NCBI GenBank assembly: GCA_001510295.1
Contig: LFEZ01000003.1
Location: 1 to 33,786 of the forward strand
From: Thaumarchaeota archaeon casp-thauma4
Lineage (GTDB): Archaea; Thermoproteota; Nitrososphaeria; Nitrososphaerales; Nitrosopumilaceae
Reading direction: 5' to 3'
Length of the DNA: 33,786 bases
The notes under the pieces are model-generated. The model was given only the letters and a program-made list of their open reading frames with translations. It searched no databases and was not told the DNA's origin. The stretch's first letter is position 1, and the number at the start of each line of letters is the position of its first letter. Positions 22,183 to 29,247 of the stretch are shown one piece after another. The translations under genes were made by a program, and so were the position numbers.

Positions 22183-23346
22183 ATGGAAACTAAGAATATT
22201 GGATTACGTGATATTTCAATTGCAGATACAAAAATCTCTCTAATTGACGGAGAAAAGGGTAAGCTCATTTATCGAGGATTTGATGTTTTAGATTTAACAA
22301 AAAATTCAAATTTTGAGGAATGTTGCTTTTTGCTTTTACATGATCATTTACCAAATAAAAGTGAATTTCAAGAGTTTACATCAAAGCTAAAAGAAGCAAG
22401 GACAATTCCTGAACAAATGCAAAAAAATATGAAAAACTGGAGAAAAAATGCCCATCCCATGGTTGTGCTGCAAGCATTTGTTGCAGCGTTGGCAGGGTAT
22501 TATGATGAACAAGGAACTGAAAAAGAAATCAGTCAACAAAGAGCAATCAATCTAATTGCCAAAATCCCAACCATCATTTCAAGTTGGGAAAGAATCAGAA
22601 ATGATAAAGAACCAATTCAACCAGATCCAGAATTAAGTCATGCTTCAAACTTCCTATACATGTTAACAGGAAATAGACCAGATAAAGAGATGGAACGAGT
22701 ATTTGATGTTTGTTTAATCTTACATGCAGATCATACATTTAATGCATCAACTTTTGCTGCAAGAGAGGTTGCATCAACTCGAGCACATATGTATTCAGCA
22801 GTTAGTGCAGCAGTTGGCGCATTAAGTGGAGAATTACATGGAGGAGCAAATTACGAAGTTATGAAAATGTTACTAGACATCAAAGATGAAAACAATGTAG
22901 AAGGATGGGTCAAATCAAAAATTGAAAATGGAGATAGAATTATGGGAATGGGACATGCAGTTTACAAAACAGTAGATCCTCGTTCAATGGTTCTAAAAGA
23001 ATTATCAAAAAAATTATCTGAAAAAACAGGCTCACCGTGGTTTAATATTACAAAAAAAGTGGAAGAAACCACTGTAGAAATAATGAAAAATAAAAAAGAG
23101 AAAGATATTTTCGCAAATGTGGATCTTTACAGTGCATCAGTTTACTATATGCTAGACATCCCAATGGATTTGAATACACCGATTTTTGCAATTTCAAGAG
23201 TGTCTGGATGGACAGCACATGTCATTGAAGAAAAATTTGCAGAAGCAGCACCAAAACCAATGCTATACAGACCTGAAGCAACATACGTTGGGAAATATGA
23301 AGGTCCACAGGGATGTAAATACATACCAATAGAAGAACGAAAATAA
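22183..23346 (+). CDS. gltA: Citrate synthase
   Basis: This 387-residue enzyme condenses oxaloacetate and acetyl-CoA to citrate. It follows the short archaeal/Gram-positive form of the family. It starts with LIDGEKGKLIYRGFDV, and the catalytic His residues lie in GELHGGANYEV and GMGHAVYKTVDPR. The catalytic Asp is expected in the VDLYSASVYYMLDIP region before TPIFAISRVSGWTAHVIEE. In autotrophic ammonia oxidisers it should serve 2-oxoglutarate and glutamate synthesis rather than a full oxidative cycle. Two ATGs (22174 and 22183) are in frame. TATA spacing favours 22183. It converges with a small unknown gene whose stop is adjacent. Confidence 0.95.
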   Translation: METKNIGLRDISIADTKISLIDGEKGKLIYRGFDVLDLTKNSNFEECCFLLLHDHLPNKSEFQEFTSKLKEARTIPEQMQKNMKNWRKNAHPMVVLQAFVAALAGYYDEQGTEKEISQQRAINLIAKIPTIISSWERIRNDKEPIQPDPELSHASNFLYMLTGNRPDKEMERVFDVCLILHADHTFNASTFAAREVASTRAHMYSAVSAAVGALSGELHGGANYEVMKMLLDIKDENNVEGWVKSKIENGDRIMGMGHAVYKTVDPRSMVLKELSKKLSEKTGSPWFNITKKVEETTVEIMKNKKEKDIFANVDLYSASVYYMLDIPMDLNTPIFAISRVSGWTAHVIEEKFAEAAPKPMLYRPEATYVGKYEGPQGCKYIPIEERK

Positions 23347-23553
23347 CTAATTTCTTGTTTTCAACCAGTTTTGAGCTTTTGAATTGACGTCATGGCTGTA
23401 CAAGACTTCAAAGACCATATCATAAAATGAAATACCTTTTTTTTGAGCCTGTCCATCTAGCCATTTTATTCCATCAGCCAATTCAGAATCATGTGCTGAA
23501 AATTCTACTAATTCATCAACCATTTTTCTAAAGAAATTATGTGACTTGATCAT
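23347..23553 (-). CDS. Small acidic protein, function unknown
   Basis: This encodes 68 residues (58 if the ATG at 23523 is used, giving the start MVDELVEFSAHDSELADG). The sequence IKWLDGQAQKKGISFYDMVFEVLYSHDV looks like a compact helical domain. It has no cysteines and no membrane segment. Its stop abuts the citrate synthase stop on the opposite strand. No family is recognised, but the composition is protein-like throughout. Confidence 0.65.
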   Translation of the reverse strand: MIKSHNFFRKMVDELVEFSAHDSELADGIKWLDGQAQKKGISFYDMVFEVLYSHDVNSKAQNWLKTRN

Positions 23554-23629
23554 GAAAATTGATTTCGATTTGGATCATTAAGACCAGAATGCAAATTAAA
23601 TAGACAAAAAACACCTTTTTGGTTGACTT

Positions 23630-24070
23630 ATGGAACATGAAATTTTCTTTGATGGAAATATCAAAGAATACTCATGGTCAATAAAAACAGGAAATAATAT
23701 TGCAGAACAAATAAGAGAACATCCGCCAGCATTTCGGTCTGGTGGGAAATTAAACATAACAAATAATGAAGAATCTAAATTTGTTGCACTGCATGTAGGA
23801 ATTTACTGGGGACTAGGAGTGAACGTCATCAAAGATCATGACATTATTAATGCAATGTGTGATTCTAAGATGATGTTTGGAATTATGACTAAAGGAGAGA
23901 AGAGCGATAATGAAATAATTAATGATAAAGTCTATTTCATAAATCAATTAACACATTTGAGGAAATTAAAGATGAATTATCAATTTATAGAATCTAAGAA
24001 AAACATTGCAACGAGACATCTTTTTGCAGAAGAAGATACTGCAGGAAGAAATTCTAAAGGTTATGTCTAA
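23630..24070 (+). CDS. Protein of unknown function (146 residues)
   Basis: The protein starts MEHEIFFDGNIKEYSW and has a central LHVGIYWGLGVNVIKDHDIINAMCDSKMMF segment. A charged C-terminal half (HLRKLKMNYQFIESKKN) ends in a polar tail. I see no membrane segment, signal peptide or metal motif. The TATA-like AAATTAAATAG about 28 nt upstream supports the start. Its 3' end overlaps the end of the convergent glycerate kinase gene by 17 nt, so the two transcripts are partly complementary. Confidence 0.7.
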   Translation: MEHEIFFDGNIKEYSWSIKTGNNIAEQIREHPPAFRSGGKLNITNNEESKFVALHVGIYWGLGVNVIKDHDIINAMCDSKMMFGIMTKGEKSDNEIINDKVYFINQLTHLRKLKMNYQFIESKKNIATRHLFAEEDTAGRNSKGYV

Positions 24071-25340
24071 TAATTACACCAATATCATTTACATTGTTTT
24101 GAGTAATACCTGTTTCAATTAATCCTCCAAATTTTTTAAAAAATGATGAAGAATCATTATTTTTGATATATGTTTTACCGTCATGTTTGTGTTCAGTAGA
24201 AAATATGGATCCAGCAAATTTTGTATTACCGTCAATTCCATCAGTTCCGATTGAGGCAATTGTAAAGTTGTATTTGTCATGTTTTAATTTTTCATACAAA
24301 CGTAATACAAGTTCTTGATTACGTCCACCTTTTCCATTTCCAGTTACATTGACAGTTGGCTCCCCACCAAAGATCACACAATTATTTCTAGACTTAATTG
24401 CAATACCCGCAATTAATTTTGTTACATATTCAATATTATCAGAGATGTTTGGAATTACAATAGCATTGTAACCTAATTTTTTAGATTTTACTTTCATTTT
24501 TGAAAGACATGTGAAATTGTTAAAGAGTATAACATTTTTAATTCTAGGTTTTTTTGGCGTTTCTGAAATCTCTCCATTAGCCCCAGATTTTAGAATAGAT
24601 AATGCGGATTTTGGTAGTTTACATTCAAGAGAAAATTTTTTTACAATCCGAATTGCATCTGCGAAAGTTGATTTATCACAATAAGTCATTCCCGAAGAGA
24701 TTGACCCAAGATCATCTCCAATTACATCAGAAACAAGAAATGATATTCCATTACAATTCATTTTTTGAATTAAACGTCCACCTTTGATTAAGGATAAATG
24801 TTTTCGAATACACGCAATTTCATTAATTTTTGCACCTGATCGAATAAGTACATCATTTACACTTATCACATCTTTGAGAGAGATAGAATCAGGATTAACA
24901 GACAATGCAGACCCTCCGCCAGACATCAAAAATATCACAAAATCATTTTTGGTAGTTTCATTCAAAAATGAGACCAGTTTTTTACCTGAACGTAAACTGT
25001 TGGAATTTGGAAGAGGATGGCCACCATGAAATATTTCAAAAACAGATTTCTTTAGTCTAGGTTGAACGCCGGTAGGAACTATAACGATACCTTTTTGAAA
25101 ATTTATGTTGTTAGAAGCAAACTCGGTCATTTTGCCTGCAGATTTTCCAATTGCGACTAACAGAATACGATCATACATTTTTAGATCTATTTGAGAGTTA
25201 GATAATTGTATTTTATTTTTTGAAAAATATTTTTTGAATTCTTGTGCATAAAGATTTGATAAATCTAATCCCTCATTCAATATTTTTAGAATGTCACGAG
25301 AATTACGATTGAGATATAGTTTTGAAGGATTTTTGATCAA
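24054..25340 (-). CDS. Glycerate 2-kinase (GckA/MOFRL family)
   Basis: This 428-residue protein has the two-domain layout of the glycerate-kinase/hydroxypyruvate-reductase-like family. The N-terminal DUF4147 domain has LLVAIGKSAGKM, FHGGHPLPNSNS, FLMSGGGSAL and SDVIGDDLGSISSGMTYCD. The C-terminal MOFRL domain has VIFGGEPTVNVTGNGKGGRNQEL and IGTDGIDGNTKFAGSI. Archaeal members phosphorylate glycerate at C2 to give 2-phosphoglycerate. One family position differs: SSGMT replaces the common SGPT. The start codon is TTG, with an AT-rich TATA-like stretch about 24 nt upstream. Confidence 0.9.
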   Translation of the reverse strand: MIKNPSKLYLNRNSRDILKILNEGLDLSNLYAQEFKKYFSKNKIQLSNSQIDLKMYDRILLVAIGKSAGKMTEFASNNINFQKGIVIVPTGVQPRLKKSVFEIFHGGHPLPNSNSLRSGKKLVSFLNETTKNDFVIFLMSGGGSALSVNPDSISLKDVISVNDVLIRSGAKINEIACIRKHLSLIKGGRLIQKMNCNGISFLVSDVIGDDLGSISSGMTYCDKSTFADAIRIVKKFSLECKLPKSALSILKSGANGEISETPKKPRIKNVILFNNFTCLSKMKVKSKKLGYNAIVIPNISDNIEYVTKLIAGIAIKSRNNCVIFGGEPTVNVTGNGKGGRNQELVLRLYEKLKHDKYNFTIASIGTDGIDGNTKFAGSIFSTEHKHDGKTYIKNNDSSSFFKKFGGLIETGITQNNVNDIGVIIRHNL

Positions 25341-25418
25341 CTGATAATGGTTAAAATGAAAATAACTTAAGTATTTAATATTGTAAGGTATAAGTAAGAA
25401 TAGTATTTTACATCAAAT

Positions 25419-26363
25419 ATGGATACAGTAAGAATTCCCAAAGTAGTTCAATTTGGAAAAGATGCATTATCACAAGCTGAATATCCAAAAAATGCTTTAG
25501 TAGTAACTACAGTACCTCCAGAATTATCTGACAAATGGTTGGGAAAAATGGGTATACATGATTACATATTGTTTGACAAAGTTCAACCTGAACCATCAAT
25601 TGAAATAGTTAAAGAGGTAATTGACAAATATAAATCCAAAAACATTAGTGCAATGATTGGATTAGGAGGCGGAAGTTCAATGGATGTTGTAAAATATGCA
25701 GCTTCAGAAATTGATGTAGAAAAAATTCTAATTCCTACAACATTTGGAACAGGAGCAGAAATGACAACATATTGTGTTCTAAAGTTTGATGGAAAAAAGA
25801 AACTGTTACGAGAGGATAGATTCCTTGCAGATAGAGCAGTAATTGATTCATACTTTATGAATGGAACACCAGAACAAGTTATAAAAAGTTCAGTATGTGA
25901 TGCATGTGCACAAGCAACAGAAGGTTATGACAGTAAACTTGGAAATGATCTTACCAAAACGTTGTGTAAACAAGCATTTGATGTATTGTATGATGCAATC
26001 ATGAATGATAAACCAGAGAATTATCCATATGGTTCCATGTTATCAGGAATGGGTTTCGGAAACTGTTCAACTACATTAGGGCATGCATTATCGTATGTCT
26101 TTTCAAATGAAGGAGTACCACATGGTTACTCATTGTCATCATGTACAACAGTTGCCCATAAGCATAATAAATCGATATTTTACGATAGATTCAAAGAAAT
26201 TATCGAGAAGTTGGGATTTGATAAATTAGAACTAAAAGCAGATGTTGATCAAGCAGCAGATGTGGTAATGACAGACAAAGGTCATTTAGACCCAAATCCA
26301 ATTCCAATTTCAAAAAAAGATGTCGTTAAATGTCTTAACGATATTAAATCCGGAAATCTCTAA
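25419..26363 (+). CDS. Iron-containing alcohol dehydrogenase family protein
   Basis: The 314-residue protein has the family's NAD(P)-binding GLGGGSSMDVVKY (about residues 81-93), PTTFGTGAEMT and a metal site. Metal ligands appear as D161 in CDACAQATEGY, H222 in TLGHALSY and H235 in VPHGYSL. The usual fourth ligand His is Q165, a state nearer to three-ligand glycerol dehydrogenase-type enzymes. It is also shorter than typical Fe-ADHs (about 380 residues). In ammonia-oxidising archaea a member of this family reduces malonic and succinic semialdehyde in the 3-hydroxypropionate/4-hydroxybutyrate cycle, so this is a candidate for such a role. TATA-like GGTATAAG lies about 28 nt upstream. Confidence 0.85.
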   Translation: MDTVRIPKVVQFGKDALSQAEYPKNALVVTTVPPELSDKWLGKMGIHDYILFDKVQPEPSIEIVKEVIDKYKSKNISAMIGLGGGSSMDVVKYAASEIDVEKILIPTTFGTGAEMTTYCVLKFDGKKKLLREDRFLADRAVIDSYFMNGTPEQVIKSSVCDACAQATEGYDSKLGNDLTKTLCKQAFDVLYDAIMNDKPENYPYGSMLSGMGFGNCSTTLGHALSYVFSNEGVPHGYSLSSCTTVAHKHNKSIFYDRFKEIIEKLGFDKLELKADVDQAADVVMTDKGHLDPNPIPISKKDVVKCLNDIKSGNL

Positions 26364-26370
26364 AACATTA

Positions 26371-26395
26371 TTTCTTTTTTATATTTTATTTATTA
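26371..26395 (+). terminator. T-rich tract after the Fe-ADH gene
   Basis: A T-dominated stretch that includes TTTCTTTTTT and ATATTTTATT begins about 8 nt after the stop codon. It fits archaeal U-tract termination before the next gene's promoter. Confidence 0.4.
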
Positions 26396-26398
26396 GTG

Positions 26399-26429
26399 AC
26401 AGTTAATATCATCATACTTTATTAACTGT
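26399..26429. promoter_or_regulatory. Perfect 10-bp inverted repeat at the LLM oxidoreductase promoter
   Basis: ACAGTTAATA (26399-26408) and TATTAACTGT (26420-26429) are exact complements separated by 11 nt. The site ends 23 nt before the ATG at 26453 and overlaps the TATA-like TTTATTAA. A dimeric regulator bound here would block or modulate transcription of the F420-type oxidoreductase gene. Confidence 0.5.
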
Positions 26430-26452
26430 AATTTGTCTGTAAGAATAAGAAA

Positions 26453-27538
26453 ATGCTGAAATTCGGAATTCAAAATGGATTAAATGTAGCAAGATTAGGA
26501 TTAACAGAAGATCAGATTTTAACAGCATGTAGTCTAGCAGACAAAACAGGCTATCATTCAATTTGGTATATGGACCACTCAAATGTTCCACAATGGAGCA
26601 ACGCAATTGTAAATGACCCATGGGTAATGCTTGCAGGAATTGCAGCAGTTACAAACAATGTAGAATTAGGAACATGCGTCACAGATGCATTGAGAAGACA
26701 CCCATCAAATATCGCCCTAGCATCAATTACACTAGATAGACTATCAAAAGGAAGAGGCACATTAGGAATTGGTGCAGGAGAAGCACAGAATCTTAAAGAA
26801 TTTAACATTTCATTTGATAACCCAGTATCAAAATTTGAAGAACAATTACAAGTCATAAAACATCTTTACGATTCAGACCCAGATAATAGAAAAACATGGG
26901 AAGGAAAGTATTATAAATTAACAGAAGCTTGTTTACAAGCAAAATCAGTTAGACAGCCACATGTTCCAATTTACATGGCATCAGGAGGACCACGTACTCT
27001 AAAAATGACAGGAAAATATGGGGATGGATGGTTACCAATAGGATATACACCGGAATTATTTGAAGATCATAAAAACCAAATTATAGATTCAATGAATGAA
27101 AATGAGAGAACCGAAGAAGAGAAACAAGATTTCCAAATGGCATTAGATATTGACGTGTACTTTTCAGATGATGCAGAAACATCATGGGCAAAAATGAAAG
27201 AAGCAATAAAAGTTAGTTTGTTTAAACCAGAAGTTCTTAGGGTTCACGGATTACAAGACATAGAAGGATTTGATTTTAAGAAATACTTTACAGAGTATTC
27301 AATGTCAAATCAAGATTGGATTGTGAAAATGAGAGAGGCTGCAACAACAATTCCAGATAAAATTGCAAGATCATCAGTAGGAGTTGGAACACCAGATGAT
27401 GTAATAGAAGTATTTGAAAAATTCCTCAAAGCAGGAGTAAACCACTTTGTCATACGTTTCTGGGGTTCAAATTACTTTGGCTCTATTGATCAATTTGCAA
27501 ATAAAGTAATTCCATATTTCAAAGATCAAGGTAAATAA
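26453..27538 (+). CDS. LLM-class F420-dependent oxidoreductase (Mer-like, luciferase family)
   Basis: This 361-residue TIM-barrel protein belongs to the luciferase-like family that uses coenzyme F420 or FMN. Typical segments are YHSIWYMDHSN, NVELGTCVTDALRRHPSNIA, TLDRLSKGRGTLGIGAGE and PIYMASGGPRTLKMTGKYGDGWLP, plus a C-terminal GVGTPDDVIEVFEKFLKAGVNHFVIRFWG. It resembles 5,10-methylenetetrahydromethanopterin reductase. Ammonia oxidisers do not make methane, so the real substrate is uncertain. It lies between an Fe-ADH-family gene and a PPOX-like flavoprotein gene on the same strand, which suggests a small redox cluster. A long inverted repeat precedes it. Confidence 0.88.
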   Translation: MLKFGIQNGLNVARLGLTEDQILTACSLADKTGYHSIWYMDHSNVPQWSNAIVNDPWVMLAGIAAVTNNVELGTCVTDALRRHPSNIALASITLDRLSKGRGTLGIGAGEAQNLKEFNISFDNPVSKFEEQLQVIKHLYDSDPDNRKTWEGKYYKLTEACLQAKSVRQPHVPIYMASGGPRTLKMTGKYGDGWLPIGYTPELFEDHKNQIIDSMNENERTEEEKQDFQMALDIDVYFSDDAETSWAKMKEAIKVSLFKPEVLRVHGLQDIEGFDFKKYFTEYSMSNQDWIVKMREAATTIPDKIARSSVGVGTPDDVIEVFEKFLKAGVNHFVIRFWGSNYFGSIDQFANKVIPYFKDQGK

Positions 27539-27565
27539 TTTAACCTATAAAAAAATTCTAATCTT

Positions 27566-28198
27566 ATGCAACTAGTAGGAAAATTAGTTATAAAATCTAA
27601 AGACAAGATGGCTTATTTTCTAAATGAAGAGAGTACAGGTAGAATTTCAAGTATTGACAAAGATGGATTTCCTCAAATAATTCCAATGAATTTTGTTTTC
27701 TTGAATAATTCAGTTTACATGCACTCGCATATCAGAGGAGAAAAAATTGAAAATATTAAACGTAATTCCAAAGTAGGATTTGAAGTTGACAGAAATTTAG
27801 AATTTTTACCATCATACTTTTTCGACCCAGATGATGCATCTCTTGCAGATACATTATACATTAGTGTGGTAATCAAAGGAGAAGCAAGTTTGGTAGATGA
27901 TAAAAAAGAAAAGGTGCTAGCCCTGAACGGTTTAATGAAAAAATACCAACCTGAAGGATATTACAAACCAATGAGAGAAGATATGGACGTTTTAGATGCA
28001 ACATCTGTAATCAAAGTAATACCAAAAGAAATGAATGGAAAATATAAGATTGGTCAGAATATGAATAAAGAAGAAAAAACGAAACTTGCCATGAAGATAA
28101 TAGATAGAAATTCTAAGACTGCAAAAGAGACCGTAGAGATTATGGGGTTTATCATAGAGGGTGACAAACTGGTCATGAAAGAAGAGGTAGAATGGTAA
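27566..28198 (+). CDS. Pyridoxamine 5'-phosphate oxidase-like FMN/F420-binding protein
   Basis: This 210-residue protein has an N-terminal split-barrel domain. It contains STGRISSIDKDGFPQIIPMNFVFLNNSVYMHSHIRGEKIENIKRNSKVGFEVD, the pattern of FMN- or F420-binding PPOX/NimA-like proteins. A helical C-terminal extension (MNKEEKTKLAMKIIDRNSKTAKETVEIMG) follows. It probably reduces a small molecule or binds a flavin cofactor, and the substrate is unknown. It starts 27 nt after the LLM gene, with AATTTAACC about 26 nt before its ATG, so it may have its own leaderless promoter as well as read-through. Confidence 0.85.
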   Translation: MQLVGKLVIKSKDKMAYFLNEESTGRISSIDKDGFPQIIPMNFVFLNNSVYMHSHIRGEKIENIKRNSKVGFEVDRNLEFLPSYFFDPDDASLADTLYISVVIKGEASLVDDKKEKVLALNGLMKKYQPEGYYKPMREDMDVLDATSVIKVIPKEMNGKYKIGQNMNKEEKTKLAMKIIDRNSKTAKETVEIMGFIIEGDKLVMKEEVEW

Positions 28199-28206
28199 GT
28201 TTGTAC

Positions 28207-28217
28207 TAATTTTTATA
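28207..28217 (+). promoter_or_regulatory. TATA-like box of the zinc-ribbon membrane protein gene
   Basis: ATTTTTATAAA is centred about 30 nt before the ATG at 28243, consistent with a leaderless or very short leader mRNA. Confidence 0.5.
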
Positions 28218-28242
28218 AACATTTCAATACAAAAGATAGTAC

Positions 28243-29202
28243 ATGTCAGATTCAACTATAGATGATGCGTTAAGACTGCTCGAAACAGGTAAAGGTAATC
28301 CAGATAGATTGAAACAGATTATCGAATCATTTCAAAAAAGAAGCATGATTTCTATGCAAGATAGAAAATACGTAGATGCTTTAGTTGTGTTGGATTTGAC
28401 GCCAAGACATAGACAGATGACAAGTAATATGAAACCATCTGAAACGCAGAAAACTAATTTACCAAAAATTAGGAAAATAACAGGGTCATCATTTAAAATT
28501 ACAGAAGTTAAAGTAACATCAGAAAATACATACATTAAGCCAAGCATATCTAATCAACCATCACAAAATAATTCAAATTTGTGTAAGAAATGTGGTAGTA
28601 CAATTTTAGAGAATAAAACATTTTGTACAGATTGTGAAACAAAAGTAGAGAGTTATGAATCAACAAAAATCATAGAACGGGCATCAAAAGAATCTACAAT
28701 TGAAGAAAAATTCATTGAACATATTAAAACAGATCACACGATTACAAAAAAATCAGGTAGAAAAAAAATTATAGGAATAACCGTAGGTATAATTGCAATA
28801 ATAATAATTGGAGGAGGAGCTGCATATATGGGAAGCAGTTCAGATTTATTTTCAGCACAACCAGATGTTGAAGAAAGAATAACCTGTCAAGATGACGTAT
28901 TACTTGTATCAACTACAAAAATTCCTAATTTCCCAGAACCAGGAAAAGATTTTGGATATTACCAAGATAGATATGATAATGAACTAAAATACAAGGAATG
29001 GTTTGATAAAAACTTCTCAGGACAGACACTTAGAGAAGTCCTGATGCCGCAATTAGGTGATAAAGAGACAATAGTTCCAGGATTTCCAGATCCTGAAAAA
29101 GACTTGCAATACTATTTAGATCGATACAATAATGAACCAAAATACAAGGAATGGTTTGATAAAAACTTCTCAGGACAGACACTTAGAGAAGCAGTTTGTT
29201 GA
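28243..29202 (+). CDS. Zinc-ribbon, single-membrane-span protein with a duplicated outer motif
   Basis: This 319-residue protein has four regions. An N-terminal cytoplasmic part (1-110) precedes a zinc ribbon with Cys 114/117 and 128/131 (LCKKCGST...FCTDCETK). A membrane span follows (about 176-197, IIGITVGIIAIIIIGGGAAY). The outer region contains two copies of a roughly 37-residue unit (about 230-266 and 281-317), each ending YKEWFDKNFSGQTLREVL or a near variant. Cys215 and the C-terminal Cys319 may form a disulfide. The layout suggests a surface sensor or anchor with a zinc-binding inner domain. I recognise no named family for the repeated unit. Confidence 0.8.
   Translation: MSDSTIDDALRLLETGKGNPDRLKQIIESFQKRSMISMQDRKYVDALVVLDLTPRHRQMTSNMKPSETQKTNLPKIRKITGSSFKITEVKVTSENTYIKPSISNQPSQNNSNLCKKCGSTILENKTFCTDCETKVESYESTKIIERASKESTIEEKFIEHIKTDHTITKKSGRKKIIGITVGIIAIIIIGGGAAYMGSSSDLFSAQPDVEERITCQDDVLLVSTTKIPNFPEPGKDFGYYQDRYDNELKYKEWFDKNFSGQTLREVLMPQLGDKETIVPGFPDPEKDLQYYLDRYNNEPKYKEWFDKNFSGQTLREAVC
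28986..29191. repeat. 53-bp perfect direct repeat inside the zinc-ribbon membrane protein gene
   Basis: Bases 28986-29038 are identical to 29139-29191, a step of 153 bp (51 codons). The span given includes the intervening DNA. The flanking parts of the duplicated unit have diverged, so the identical core is either recently duplicated or kept alike by gene conversion. Confidence 0.95.
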
Positions 29203-29247
29203 ATTTCGATAGTTAGCTATATTTTTTCTTCAGAATAATAGTAAGTA

